NCBI GenBank assembly: GCA_945865815.1
Contig: CAMBFR010000038.1
Location: 1 to 33,527 of the forward strand
DNA length: 33,527 nt
DNA from: Candidatus Sulfopaludibacter sp. SbA3
GTDB taxonomy: Bacteria; Acidobacteriota; Terriglobia; 20CM-2-55-15
Direction: 5' to 3'
Under the pieces are notes generated by a model. The model had not been told where the DNA came from. It ran no database searches and was given only the letters and a program-made list of their open reading frames with translations. Positions within the stretch are counted from its first letter, which is position 1, and each line of letters opens with the position of its first letter. A program made the position numbers and the translations under genes. Of the stretch, positions 17,062 through 24,449 are shown piece after piece.

Positions 17062-17130
17062 CAATGAACTCCTTCAAAAGTTCTGATTCTCAGTTTATGT
17101 CGTAGCCGACGCCTGAAGCAAAGCAAATAT

Positions 17131-17985
17131 CTAAAGCTTCCTGCCGCTTACAACGCGGATCTCAGCCGGGAAGCGGAGTTGATCGTTAGCGGAATACGTG
17201 CGGGCGGCAGTGATGACCTCGCGCCGGACCTCGGTGGCCTGCTCTTTCGTGAGCATGGTCAGTTTCTCACGAAATTTCTCCGAGATTTCGCACCGCATCG
17301 TCCAGAAGTCTTCCACGGCAATGGAGGTCTGAATCTGGAATTGCAGGATGCGGTCCGATGTATCGACGGCGCCGGCCACTTTGAATATAGCGAGCAGTTC
17401 GCCGGGTTCGGCAAACCGAAAGGCATCCGGCGCACCCGGCTCCGGCGGTGGAGACTTGATGTATCGGTCTATGGCCCTGGAGAAGATGTAGTGAAACGGG
17501 TTCCGATCCGCAGAACCCCAGACTGCGGCTGCAATTCCGCCTCCGGACCGCAATACTCGGAGCATCTCGCGAATACCTTCGAGCGGCGCCGGAAAGAACA
17601 TGACACCGAAGCGGCTCAGCACCGCATCAAACGTATCGTCCGGGAATGGCAGGCGATCCGCGAACGCCACTTCGAAGCGCACGTTCGCCAGTTGTCTCCT
17701 GGCTGCTTCCCGGCGAGCGGCTTCGACCATGGCCGGAACGGGGTCCACTCCAACGACACTGCCTTTGGGTCCGACCAAACCGGCCAGCGTCAGGGCCGGC
17801 TCACCGGGGCCCGTCGCCACATCCAGGATGGCCTGCCCGGCGAGTTGTCCGGCAACGCCGGCAATGCCGTCATGGATCAGCGACTGGGTGACCGGAACAA
17901 ACATTGCGTTGAGGGCTGCGTGGTACTTTTCCCAGAAGGGAGCAGACTCGATCCAGCCTTTGATGAGGTCTTCGTTTCGCTTCAT
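17131..17985 (-). CDS. Class I SAM-dependent methyltransferase
   Basis: A 284-residue methyltransferase with motif I ILDVATGPGE (about residues 53-62), a following acidic VVGVDP, and post-I segments ADRLPFPDDTFDAVLSRFGVMFF that are typical of UbiE/COQ5-type and small-molecule methyltransferases. The substrate is not evident; quinone biosynthesis is one possibility but there are no neighbouring quinone genes. The start is the ATG at 17985 (a TTG nine bases upstream is possible). It is the last gene of a three-gene minus-strand operon with DUF4112 and the GDT1-like protein. Confidence 0.9.
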   Translation of the reverse strand: MKRNEDLIKGWIESAPFWEKYHAALNAMFVPVTQSLIHDGIAGVAGQLAGQAILDVATGPGEPALTLAGLVGPKGSVVGVDPVPAMVEAARREAARRQLANVRFEVAFADRLPFPDDTFDAVLSRFGVMFFPAPLEGIREMLRVLRSGGGIAAAVWGSADRNPFHYIFSRAIDRYIKSPPPEPGAPDAFRFAEPGELLAIFKVAGAVDTSDRILQFQIQTSIAVEDFWTMRCEISEKFREKLTMLTKEQATEVRREVITAARTYSANDQLRFPAEIRVVSGRKL

Positions 17986-18000
17986 GAGTTTCAATTCTCG

Positions 18001-18453
18001 TCAAAACGAGGACATATAAGGGGCGGCCAGTCGTACCAGGAAAAAGAAGACAACAATCGGTATGGCAATAACGGCCACGAGCAGCGCCATTACAAACAAG
18101 ACAAACCCCCAATCCCGGATCGGCCGTCGTCTGCCGGCGAGCGCCTGGCGGTACAGATCAAGATTGCGGACATTGGCTCTGAAGGCGAAGTCAAAGAAAT
18201 CTCCAACCAGGGGAATCGAACCGCCGAGCGAGTCGATGCCCACATTCATGACCATCCTGAGAATTACAATCCGTGGCACGCCGTGCTGCATCGCTTTCGC
18301 AATGATGAAAACAGACAGGACGCCGCCAGCGACGTCGCCGAATCCCGGGATCAGACCCAGCAATCCATCCAGGCCGATCGAGAAAGGACCAATGCGGAAC
18401 CAGCGATCCATGATCCACGCCAGCCGTTCCAGCGTTGGATCTTTGTATTTCAT
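18001..18453 (-). CDS. DUF4112 domain membrane protein
   Basis: A 150-residue protein with the DUF4112 signature DRWFRIGPFSIGLDGLLGLIPGFGD in the N-terminal third, a middle SLGGSIPLVGDFFDFAFRAN repeat-like block, and a C-terminal transmembrane helix (about 115-140). The family is common in bacteria and archaea, and its function is not known. It lies between the GDT1-like gene (16 bases upstream) and the methyltransferase gene (15 bases downstream), so it is cotranscribed. Confidence 0.9.
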   Translation of the reverse strand: MKYKDPTLERLAWIMDRWFRIGPFSIGLDGLLGLIPGFGDVAGGVLSVFIIAKAMQHGVPRIVILRMVMNVGIDSLGGSIPLVGDFFDFAFRANVRNLDLYRQALAGRRRPIRDWGFVLFVMALLVAVIAIPIVVFFFLVRLAAPYMSSF

Positions 18454-18469
18454 TCTTAAGACTCGGCTT

Positions 18470-18742
18470 CTAACGTGATGCTGAAATAAGCGTCCAGAGG
18501 CCGACCAGAATAAATCCTGCTCCAGCCGCCACCTTCAATGTCGAGGCCGGTATGAATCGCGTTATGAATTCTCCCGCGACCACGGCAATGAGCGTTGCCG
18601 CCACCAGGGCAGCCGACGCCGCCACAAAAACGCCGATCCTGCCGATACTCCGATCCGTGGCAAAGAGCATGGTTGCGAGTTGGGTTTTATCACCAATTTC
18701 AGCCAGAAACACAGACGCGAAAATTACAATGAGTTGCCGCAT
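18470..18742 (-). CDS. Half-size GDT1/TMEM165 family transporter (UPF0016)
   Basis: A 90-residue, three-helix membrane protein containing one copy of the family motif E15-I-G-D18-K-T. Full-length relatives (for example MneA and human TMEM165) carry two such repeats and exchange Mn2+ or Ca2+ for protons. A single repeat would need to pair, probably as a homodimer or with another half-size protein; no second copy lies nearby. It is the first gene of the operon with DUF4112 and the methyltransferase. A Mn2+ exporter role is inferred. Confidence 0.88.
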   Translation of the reverse strand: MRQLIVIFASVFLAEIGDKTQLATMLFATDRSIGRIGVFVAASAALVAATLIAVVAGEFITRFIPASTLKVAAGAGFILVGLWTLISASR

Positions 18743-18780
18743 CCGACGAGCGTAACATTGGTCGAAAGGAGTGGCTAATA

Positions 18781-19455
18781 GTGAACACAGTTCTCGTCTC
18801 GATCATAACTGCCGCCGCCATGCTCTTTCAGGGGCTGCCTCACGCATCCTCCCGGGACGGCGCCAGGCAAATCGTCGATAACGACGTTTTTACTGTCTGG
18901 GACGTCACCTGGGCCAGGGGCCAGCGCACACCGGCGCACTCGCACGATAGCGATTCCGTGAGCATTTATCTGGCTGGTGGAACGATCCGGATAACGTCGC
19001 CGGATGGCATGTCGCGTGTCGTAACCCGCAACGTGGGCGATGCGGCATTCGATCCCAAGGGTGGCGTGTACGGCGAAGAGAACACTTCGGAAACCAGTCC
19101 CGTGCGTGCAATTGTGGTGAATCTGAAGGAACGCCGCGACCCGCCGCTTCAGAATGCCTCCGGTTATCCGAACGCCTTTCCGCGTCCGGACGTGAAGAAA
19201 CTCCTGGAGAACGATCGCGTGATCGTGTGGGATTACACGTGGACTCCGGGAATGCCGACGCCGGTACACTTTCACGATAAGTATGTCGTGGTGGTTTATC
19301 TGGAAAACGGCGCCGTCAAATCGACCACAGTCGACGGTAACAGCGTCGTGAACGAGATTTCATTTGGACTGACCACGGCCAATCCCAGAGCCCGTCTTCA
19401 CACTGAAGAAGTTGTTCGGGGAAAAGCGCGCGCCATCATCATGGAACTGAAGTGA
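18781..19455 (+). CDS. Secreted two-domain cupin-like protein
   Basis: A 224-residue protein with a signal peptide (about residues 1-23) and two cupin-like domains in tandem: the first has PAHSHDSDSVSIYL (about 44-57) and the second has PVHFHDKYVVVVYL (about 160-173). Each has a His-x-His pair that could hold a metal. It starts at GTG 18781, with AAGGAG at a good distance. A hairpin followed by TTTT lies just after its stop. It is divergent from the GDT1 operon, 38 bases away. Its role is unknown. Confidence 0.8.
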   Translation: MNTVLVSIITAAAMLFQGLPHASSRDGARQIVDNDVFTVWDVTWARGQRTPAHSHDSDSVSIYLAGGTIRITSPDGMSRVVTRNVGDAAFDPKGGVYGEENTSETSPVRAIVVNLKERRDPPLQNASGYPNAFPRPDVKKLLENDRVIVWDYTWTPGMPTPVHFHDKYVVVVYLENGAVKSTTVDGNSVVNEISFGLTTANPRARLHTEEVVRGKARAIIMELK

Positions 19456-19459
19456 GCTG

Positions 19460-19482
19460 CGCGGGCTTTATGCCCGCGTTTT
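19460..19482 (+). terminator. Intrinsic terminator-like hairpin after the two-domain cupin gene
   Basis: CGCGGGC (19460-19466) pairs with GCCCGCG (19472-19478) over a 5-base loop, followed by TTTT (19479-19482). It begins 4 bases past the stop and is oriented for the plus-strand gene. It also lies at the end of the convergent minus-strand gene. Confidence 0.75.
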
Positions 19483-19490
19483 GCACGCCC

Positions 19491-20027
19491 TCAGTGCGCT
19501 TCCATTGGAAAACTCAGGGACTCGATGAGTCCGGAATCCGTTAACGCATACCAGGTTTCATTCTCCTGAAACGTACCGGTGCTCCAGCCTGTTTCAATAT
19601 GGTTGACGGCGAGCCAGCGGCCCCGCTCATTTGAAACGACTCGTGCTTCGGGTTCGTGGGAGAAAAGCACATCCGCGTGGCCGACGGCGCTCCATTCCGA
19701 TCCAATTCGTTTGAGGACGATGAACCTGCAAAAGTCGTCGGAGTCTCGCAGGCGGAGAATCCTTTCGTTGGTGTTGTCGCCATCCAGATCTCCGAAGCTG
19801 CTCGACGCTTTCCACAATGCATACGAATCGTTGAAGACTCCCGGGGGCATCTGAACCTTCCGCCAGAATGCCTCGAGATTTACGTGGCTTCGGCTGCCCG
19901 CGAGTTGTTCCAGCGTATCGAACGAAATGTCCGGCGAGAGTGTTTGTAATTGAAAGAGAAAGATCGAGGCAGATCCTGCGAACAGGAACAGGGCAATCAA
20001 CCCGAATGTGGACGCCGATCCCTTCAA
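19491..20027 (-). CDS. Anchored or secreted protein of unknown function
   Basis: A 178-residue protein with an N-terminal hydrophobic segment (about 8-26) that is either an uncleaved anchor or a signal peptide. The mature part contains FGDLDGDNTNERILRL (about 78-93), resembling FG-GAP/VCBS calcium-loop repeats. I do not recognise a family. The start is uncertain: TTG at 20027 has no strong ribosome-binding site, and another TTG lies nine codons downstream. It follows the duplicated secreted protein gene by 17 bases and is probably cotranscribed. Confidence 0.6.
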   Translation of the reverse strand: MKGSASTFGLIALFLFAGSASIFLFQLQTLSPDISFDTLEQLAGSRSHVNLEAFWRKVQMPPGVFNDSYALWKASSSFGDLDGDNTNERILRLRDSDDFCRFIVLKRIGSEWSAVGHADVLFSHEPEARVVSNERGRWLAVNHIETGWSTGTFQENETWYALTDSGLIESLSFPMEAH

Positions 20028-20044
20028 GACGCAGGCCGCTGCGC

Positions 20045-20848
20045 TCAGCGCCTCCAGACCAGTTTGAAGCTGTAGCGGCCGTTACCGGATTGCCTGTCGG
20101 AAATCCGGACTACCGCGGTGTACCGATTTCCTTCCCACGGTTTCTCGATCAGTTCCACCTCTCCCCGGCCGGAAACGTCCCTCAGTTCAATTGATCGCAG
20201 GCGCGTGGAAGGCAGCGGCTGTGAAAACTCAAATCGTTCGCCGCGAAGCGGCTTGCCGGCGAGATCTTCTTCCCGGACCTGGTCGGAACGGATATAGAGG
20301 ACGGCCACATCATCCACGCGGCCTTGAAAGCTGAACGAGCCGTTGCGGCCACGGTCGTATTCATCGGGATCGTTACGCGATGAGCCCAAAGGGCGGCTGA
20401 AGCGTCCGCCTGGCGGGCGCGACGGGTCGGAAGGATTCCATGTCCAGTCGAGATGGATGTGATAGAAGTCGGAGCCGGCGTTCCGGTCATTGATCCGCAC
20501 GATCGCAGTGTAGTTATTCACAGGCCCCGGCGTTTCGACCAGAACAGCAGTGCCTCGCCCCGCCTTTTTGTCCATGTTAAAGGAACCGAAAACCGCTTCC
20601 GGTATGGGCTGCCTGTAGTTTGAGCCGGCGTCCCGCAAAGGCGCGCCGCCGAGGAGCGTGTAACGGACTTCCGTATCCTTTATATAGAGGATCGCCTCGC
20701 CATCCACGTGTACAAGAACGTCGAAAATCCCTTCCGGTGAGTTGGCGTTGTACAGGTTACTCCTGAAAGAGGGCAGTTCCTGCTGCTCCTGCGCAATCGC
20801 CGGGACAGCCATAACCGTCAACAGTACGAGGATTGAAATCGGTTTCAC
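20045..20848 (-). CDS. Secreted protein with internal domain duplication, unknown function
   Basis: A 267-residue protein with a signal peptide (about residues 1-19, ending AIAQ). It contains two related domains of about 100 residues: one ends NNYTAIVRINDRNAGSDFYHIHLDW, the other ends RYTAVVRISDRQSGNGRYSFKLVW, and both begin with a segment of the form VDGEAILYI / VDDVAVLYIRSD. The pattern suggests a beta-sandwich repeat. The start is GTG 20848, preceded by GGAGG. It is followed by the anchored unknown gene (17 bases) and follows the solute-binding gene after about 70 bases. Confidence 0.75.
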   Translation of the reverse strand: MKPISILVLLTVMAVPAIAQEQQELPSFRSNLYNANSPEGIFDVLVHVDGEAILYIKDTEVRYTLLGGAPLRDAGSNYRQPIPEAVFGSFNMDKKAGRGTAVLVETPGPVNNYTAIVRINDRNAGSDFYHIHLDWTWNPSDPSRPPGGRFSRPLGSSRNDPDEYDRGRNGSFSFQGRVDDVAVLYIRSDQVREEDLAGKPLRGERFEFSQPLPSTRLRSIELRDVSGRGEVELIEKPWEGNRYTAVVRISDRQSGNGRYSFKLVWRR

Positions 20849-20920
20849 GGTACCTCCAGTCGTTGAACGCTTAGACTATAACCCCGCCGGTTGGTTTTAG
20901 AGAATCCGGCCGCTTTCATT

Positions 20921-21730
20921 CTACCTGTGGGCGGGGGCTTTGGGTGCGACGGACACGCCGCGGATGCCATTCTTCTCGATGGTTTTCGCGACAAATCCGG
21001 AAGCCTTGACGTCTTCGATGAACTCGCGAAGATATTGCGCGCCCGCCTCACGCCCTTTCGGCGTGCCGACTGCCTGTTGAACGACGGTGAAGCGGCCGTC
21101 CAACACTCGTGAGCCGGGTTGCCTGTCGGTTACCTCCACGAGGGAGGGCTTGAGCCCGGCCAGGGCATCGAGCTTCTGGGCGAAATAGAGTTCGACCGAG
21201 CCGTTGACGCCGGGAGTGCGAACCAGCGTGGCGCGTTTTAACTCGCGGGTGAGATACAGATCGTAAGCGCTCTTTTCGGATACAGCGATACGGACTCCCT
21301 CGCGATCCACATCCGCAATACTGCGTAGCGGAGAGCCGGGCGGAACCAGGTAGGTCGATTCGATCTCGAGGTAACCCGCCGCGAAGGCGATCTCATTGGC
21401 GCGGTCCGGATCGGTTGCAAGAAACGCGACATCCCAGGCGCCGGCCTTCGCTCCATCGGCCATCTGTCCGGCAGCGTTGTAGCTGACAATGTCCATGGGG
21501 ACGCCCAGCCGCCGCGCCAGTTCCTGCGCCAGGTCCACGGCGATGCCGCCCGGAGTTCCGCCCGCATCCCTGCGCGTGAGCAACGCGTTTCCGAAGTTAA
21601 TGCCCACGCGCAGGCGGCCTGACGGCGCCAGTTCCGAACGTATATTGGACGTCATCTGTTGTGCCTCTCCTGCCGCGCCAGGCACGGCAAGCCCAATGAC
21701 ACTGACCAGCGCGATCGCAAGTCTGAACAT
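20921..21730 (-). CDS. Orphan periplasmic amino-acid-type solute-binding protein (SBP family 3)
   Basis: A 269-residue periplasmic protein with a signal peptide (about 1-20). The N-terminal RLRVGINFGN and GIAVDLAQELARRLGVPMDIV blocks are typical of extracellular solute-binding family 3 (amino-acid ABC transporters and related sensors), and the second lobe follows from about residue 105. No permease or ATPase gene lies nearby, so either the transporter is encoded elsewhere or the protein has a sensing or other role. It starts 6 bases after the acidobacterial secreted-family gene. Confidence 0.85.
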   Translation of the reverse strand: MFRLAIALVSVIGLAVPGAAGEAQQMTSNIRSELAPSGRLRVGINFGNALLTRRDAGGTPGGIAVDLAQELARRLGVPMDIVSYNAAGQMADGAKAGAWDVAFLATDPDRANEIAFAAGYLEIESTYLVPPGSPLRSIADVDREGVRIAVSEKSAYDLYLTRELKRATLVRTPGVNGSVELYFAQKLDALAGLKPSLVEVTDRQPGSRVLDGRFTVVQQAVGTPKGREAGAQYLREFIEDVKASGFVAKTIEKNGIRGVSVAPKAPAHR

Positions 21731-21736
21731 GGCGGG

Positions 21737-22576
21737 TTATTGTGCTCCGGGCATCTTCGCGCCCTTTTGAAACTCGGGCCACCTGTTGTTCTCCTGGCAA
21801 ACCAGTTCCAGCAGTGTTTCGCCCGCGCCCCAATTGATATCCCAGCCGACTCGCCACGGCCTTGTGTACGCGCCGGGATCGTCGAATGTCGCTTCATACC
21901 GCATGGTGTCGTAATTGACGCGTGTAAATCGTTCGGTCACGTGGTGGTAATTGGTTCGTGGCAAGCCCATCATGGTCAGCCAGTGCCCCTCGTTGAATCC
22001 GACGGTATCCACAACCAGCGTGTCCCCTTCCCATCGGCCGATCGAATGACCCAGCCATGTCGGAAAGTCACTGATGTCGGCAGGATGAGGGCGGCCATCC
22101 ATATAGATGGTTTGCCAGACACTCGACCCGCTCTCCATGATTCTGATGATGCGTTTCTGGTCGATCAACTGCAGAAACTCCCACGGCGCAGCCGTTCTGT
22201 TCGATGTGGCGCCGATGCCGCCGGCAGGGAGGCAATAACCTTCGGGATCATCGATCTGCTCGGTCTTGATCCGATATTCATAGAGCGCTTTTGCCCAGGG
22301 TTGGAGAGGAATTCCTTCTTCCTTCCGGTCCAGAAGGGATTTCGACAGATCCCGGTGCAGACGATCCGGCCTCCAGACGCCGCTCTCCCTCGGGTCCGCC
22401 CATCCGAAATTCGGTGTGCCGTCCTTCATCCGGGGAACCGGCGGCATGACGCGCGCCGGTTTCGCGGCTTGCGCCCCGCCGGCTTGCTGGGCAATACCCA
22501 GAGGCAGCGTTGCAAGTGACATGAGCGCTACGAGTGGCGCCATAACCAGAAATTTCTTGATTCGTTGATCTCGCAT
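21737..22576 (-). CDS. Secreted protein of a large acidobacterial family
   Basis: A 279-residue protein with a signal peptide (about 1-29, ending IAQQ). The conserved segment IYMDGRPHP...TWLGHSIGRWEGDTLVVDTVGFNEGHWL (about 160-200) is the signature of a protein family that is very numerous in Acidobacteriota and often found near DUF6152 genes, as it is here (23266-23670). Function is unknown. The ATG has an upstream AAGGAG. It is 36 bases downstream of the SLOG-like gene and 6 bases upstream of the solute-binding gene. Confidence 0.85.
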   Translation of the reverse strand: MRDQRIKKFLVMAPLVALMSLATLPLGIAQQAGGAQAAKPARVMPPVPRMKDGTPNFGWADPRESGVWRPDRLHRDLSKSLLDRKEEGIPLQPWAKALYEYRIKTEQIDDPEGYCLPAGGIGATSNRTAAPWEFLQLIDQKRIIRIMESGSSVWQTIYMDGRPHPADISDFPTWLGHSIGRWEGDTLVVDTVGFNEGHWLTMMGLPRTNYHHVTERFTRVNYDTMRYEATFDDPGAYTRPWRVGWDINWGAGETLLELVCQENNRWPEFQKGAKMPGAQ

Positions 22577-22612
22577 TTTTACGGCTCCTTTGATTGCGGA
22601 TTCTACAATTTT

Positions 22613-23176
22613 TTACGTTGCCGGAAAACGCTGGAAAGACCGATCGAAGAGATCGTCTATTGCCTTGGCCCCGTTTGGCTTCAGCATCCGCGTTCCGGTA
22701 CCCGTGATTCGACTGTGCGTGATTGTTGGCGTCGAGTCCGCTTTCCACGCTTCGCCGGTCCAGGAATGCCAGCGATTCTCGTCCTGGTCGAACACGAACA
22801 GCGGCTTGTTGCAGAGCTTTGCAAACTCGGCTCCCCAGCCTGTTCCGCCCTTCACGGTGCCGTCCTTCAATATGTGTCCCACGACATAGATCTCCTGGCC
22901 GCTGTTTATCTGGTGCCAGATGCTCTGAAGGATCTTTCTGAAGACCGGCGTGTCGGTAAAGGTGCGGTTCATCAGCCGTCCGACGTACGTCAGGCTCACA
23001 TCGCCCTGTTTCAGTTCGGCGTGAGTCAACACCCGAATGCCTCTGGTCCTCGAATCGTTATGGCCCTCGAAAGTGAAGTTGACCTCTTCGATGCCGTGGC
23101 GCTCGGCCGCACGGCCAAACGCTTCTTCCGCTCCCCTGGCTGCTCCACTGAATAGAATGCAATCTTCCGGATTCAT
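22613..23176 (-). CDS. SLOG-like Rossmann nucleotide-binding protein, unknown function
   Basis: A 187-residue cytoplasmic protein. The N-terminal FSGAARGAEEAFG and a later KGGTGWGAEFAKLCNKPLFVFDQDENRW pattern resemble the two glycine-rich loops of SLOG/YspA/DprA-type Rossmann folds that bind nucleotides or nucleotide-derived ligands. The SLOG assignment is tentative: it rests on motif pattern, not a database match. SLOG proteins occur as LOG phosphoribohydrolases and as sensors in defence systems, but no effector gene is next to it. A sense-strand role is favoured by the clean start at ATG 23176. Confidence 0.7.
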   Translation of the reverse strand: MNPEDCILFSGAARGAEEAFGRAAERHGIEEVNFTFEGHNDSRTRGIRVLTHAELKQGDVSLTYVGRLMNRTFTDTPVFRKILQSIWHQINSGQEIYVVGHILKDGTVKGGTGWGAEFAKLCNKPLFVFDQDENRWHSWTGEAWKADSTPTITHSRITGTGTRMLKPNGAKAIDDLFDRSFQRFPAT

Positions 23177-23265
23177 TTATTTCTCCTGATAAAGGAACGA
23201 TGGAATTCTGTCGTGTATTGCGATCCGAGTAAACAAAACTCTCCGGGCCGGGGTAAGATTACGCG

Positions 23266-23670
23266 ATGAACCGATACATTCTGTTATTGGCATTTGGCAT
23301 TGTGATCTCCGGCATGGCGGCCCACGGGCATCATTCCATCGCGGGTGTTTACGATACCGGCCAGCAGGTGACCGTCGAAGGCGTCGTCACGCAGTTTCAG
23401 TTCGTCAATCCGCATCCCTTCGTCACGCTGGACGTCAGAACTGCCGCCGGCGCCGCCCAGCAGTGGCGCCTCGAGATGGACAATCGTGGGGAACTCTCCG
23501 AGATCGGCATGACGGCCGACACCCTGAAGCAGGGCGACCGAGTGGTTGTCACCGGCAGCCCCGGCCGCTCGCTGGCCCAGAGTCTCTACATCCGCAAGCT
23601 CGATCGTGCCACTGACGGTTTCAGCTACGAGCAGGTCGGCGGCAGCCCGCGGATCCGCACCCGCCGGTAG
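23266..23670 (+). CDS. DUF6152 family secreted protein
   Basis: A 134-residue exported protein with a signal peptide (about 1-22, ending AHGHH), followed by the DUF6152 pattern AHGHHSIAGVYD and VTVEGVVTQFQFVNPHPFVTLDV. The domain is a small beta-barrel (OB-like) found mainly in Acidobacteriota and Proteobacteria; function is unknown. It starts a plus-strand operon with the ABM, Smr and glycogen debranching genes (gaps of 5, 14 and 13 bases). Confidence 0.9.
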   Translation: MNRYILLLAFGIVISGMAAHGHHSIAGVYDTGQQVTVEGVVTQFQFVNPHPFVTLDVRTAAGAAQQWRLEMDNRGELSEIGMTADTLKQGDRVVVTGSPGRSLAQSLYIRKLDRATDGFSYEQVGGSPRIRTRR

Positions 23671-23675
23671 CCACC

Positions 23676-23963
23676 ATGCTGATCCTGGCTGTGCACGTGA
23701 CGATCAAGGCTGGACACGAAGACGAAGTGCTGGATAGCTTCCGCAAGCTGGAGGATGCAACCCGCCGCGAACCTGGATGCATCGCGTATGTGGTTCAACG
23801 GTCGCGCGAGAATAAGCGGCACTATCTGGTCTACGAGCAGTACACCGATGAGGCCGCTCTTGAAGCTCACCGCAATTCGCCGCATTTCAAACAGTACGCC
23901 GCGGATGGCTTCTACCGTTTTGTCGAAGAGCGTCGCGCGGAGCTGTTCGACCCGATCTCCTGA
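23676..23963 (+). CDS. Antibiotic biosynthesis monooxygenase (ABM) domain protein
   Basis: A 95-residue protein with the ABM ferredoxin-like fold: a first strand LILAVHVTIKAGHEDEV, then EPGCIAYVVQRSREN and a YLVYEQYTDEAALEAHRNSPHFKQY block that is typical of YgiN-like quinol/small-ligand monooxygenases. These act without metal or cofactor on quinols or aromatic polyketides and often dimerise. Substrate is unknown. It lies 5 bases after DUF6152. Confidence 0.93.
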   Translation: MLILAVHVTIKAGHEDEVLDSFRKLEDATRREPGCIAYVVQRSRENKRHYLVYEQYTDEAALEAHRNSPHFKQYAADGFYRFVEERRAELFDPIS

Positions 23964-23977
23964 CCACACTTTCCGGA

Positions 23978-24436
23978 ATGCGTGAACTGGACCTGCACGG
24001 CCACACCGTCGATGAAGCGCTCCGACTGTTCCTCGATTTCTACAACCGGCATGTGCGCAGCGGTTCGCAGGAATCCGTTCGAGTGATTCATGGCTATGGA
24101 GCGTCGGGTGAGGGAGGAAAGATCCGGCGCAAGTTGCGCGCATTCCTCGAAGGAGTGGCCGGCAACCTCGAGTGGAGGCCGGGAGAGGATATCGAAGGCA
24201 ATCCGGGCGTGACGATTGTGTTTCCGCGCAAACTCTTGCCCGCTCCGGAGAACCAGCTCGCGGCGGGCATCCTCGTGTTCTGCTCCATCCCACGCACCGA
24301 ATCGAAAATCGCGGGCGAGTTTCTGAAACATCCGCCGCGCGACATCAAACAGGCGATTCGCTCGCTCGTCCGTCAAGGACAGCTCAAGGCTGTTGTCAAG
24401 GCAGGGCACGAAACTTACGTGAGCGTATCGACCTGA
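23978..24436 (+). CDS. Smr-domain protein with C-terminal extension
   Basis: A 152-residue protein. The first 85 residues form a Smr domain (as at the end of MutS2) with LDLHG at 4-8 and IHGYGASGEGGKIRRKL at about 38-54, the residues that form the nuclease-like site. The C-terminal 55 residues (about 98-150) have a helix-turn pattern, ESKIAGEFLKHPPRDIKQAIRSLVRQGQLKAVVKAG, resembling a winged helix that could bind nucleic acid. Smr domains nick DNA or cleave RNA, some on stalled ribosomes. It is in the operon with the ABM and debranching genes. Confidence 0.88.
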   Translation: MRELDLHGHTVDEALRLFLDFYNRHVRSGSQESVRVIHGYGASGEGGKIRRKLRAFLEGVAGNLEWRPGEDIEGNPGVTIVFPRKLLPAPENQLAAGILVFCSIPRTESKIAGEFLKHPPRDIKQAIRSLVRQGQLKAVVKAGHETYVSVST

Positions 24437-24449
24437 AAGGAAGTGTGGC

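Noticed and set aside
17179-18459. A 426-codon open frame on the plus strand
   Set aside because: It is antisense to the methyltransferase and DUF4112 genes; composition is typical of a high-GC shadow frame.
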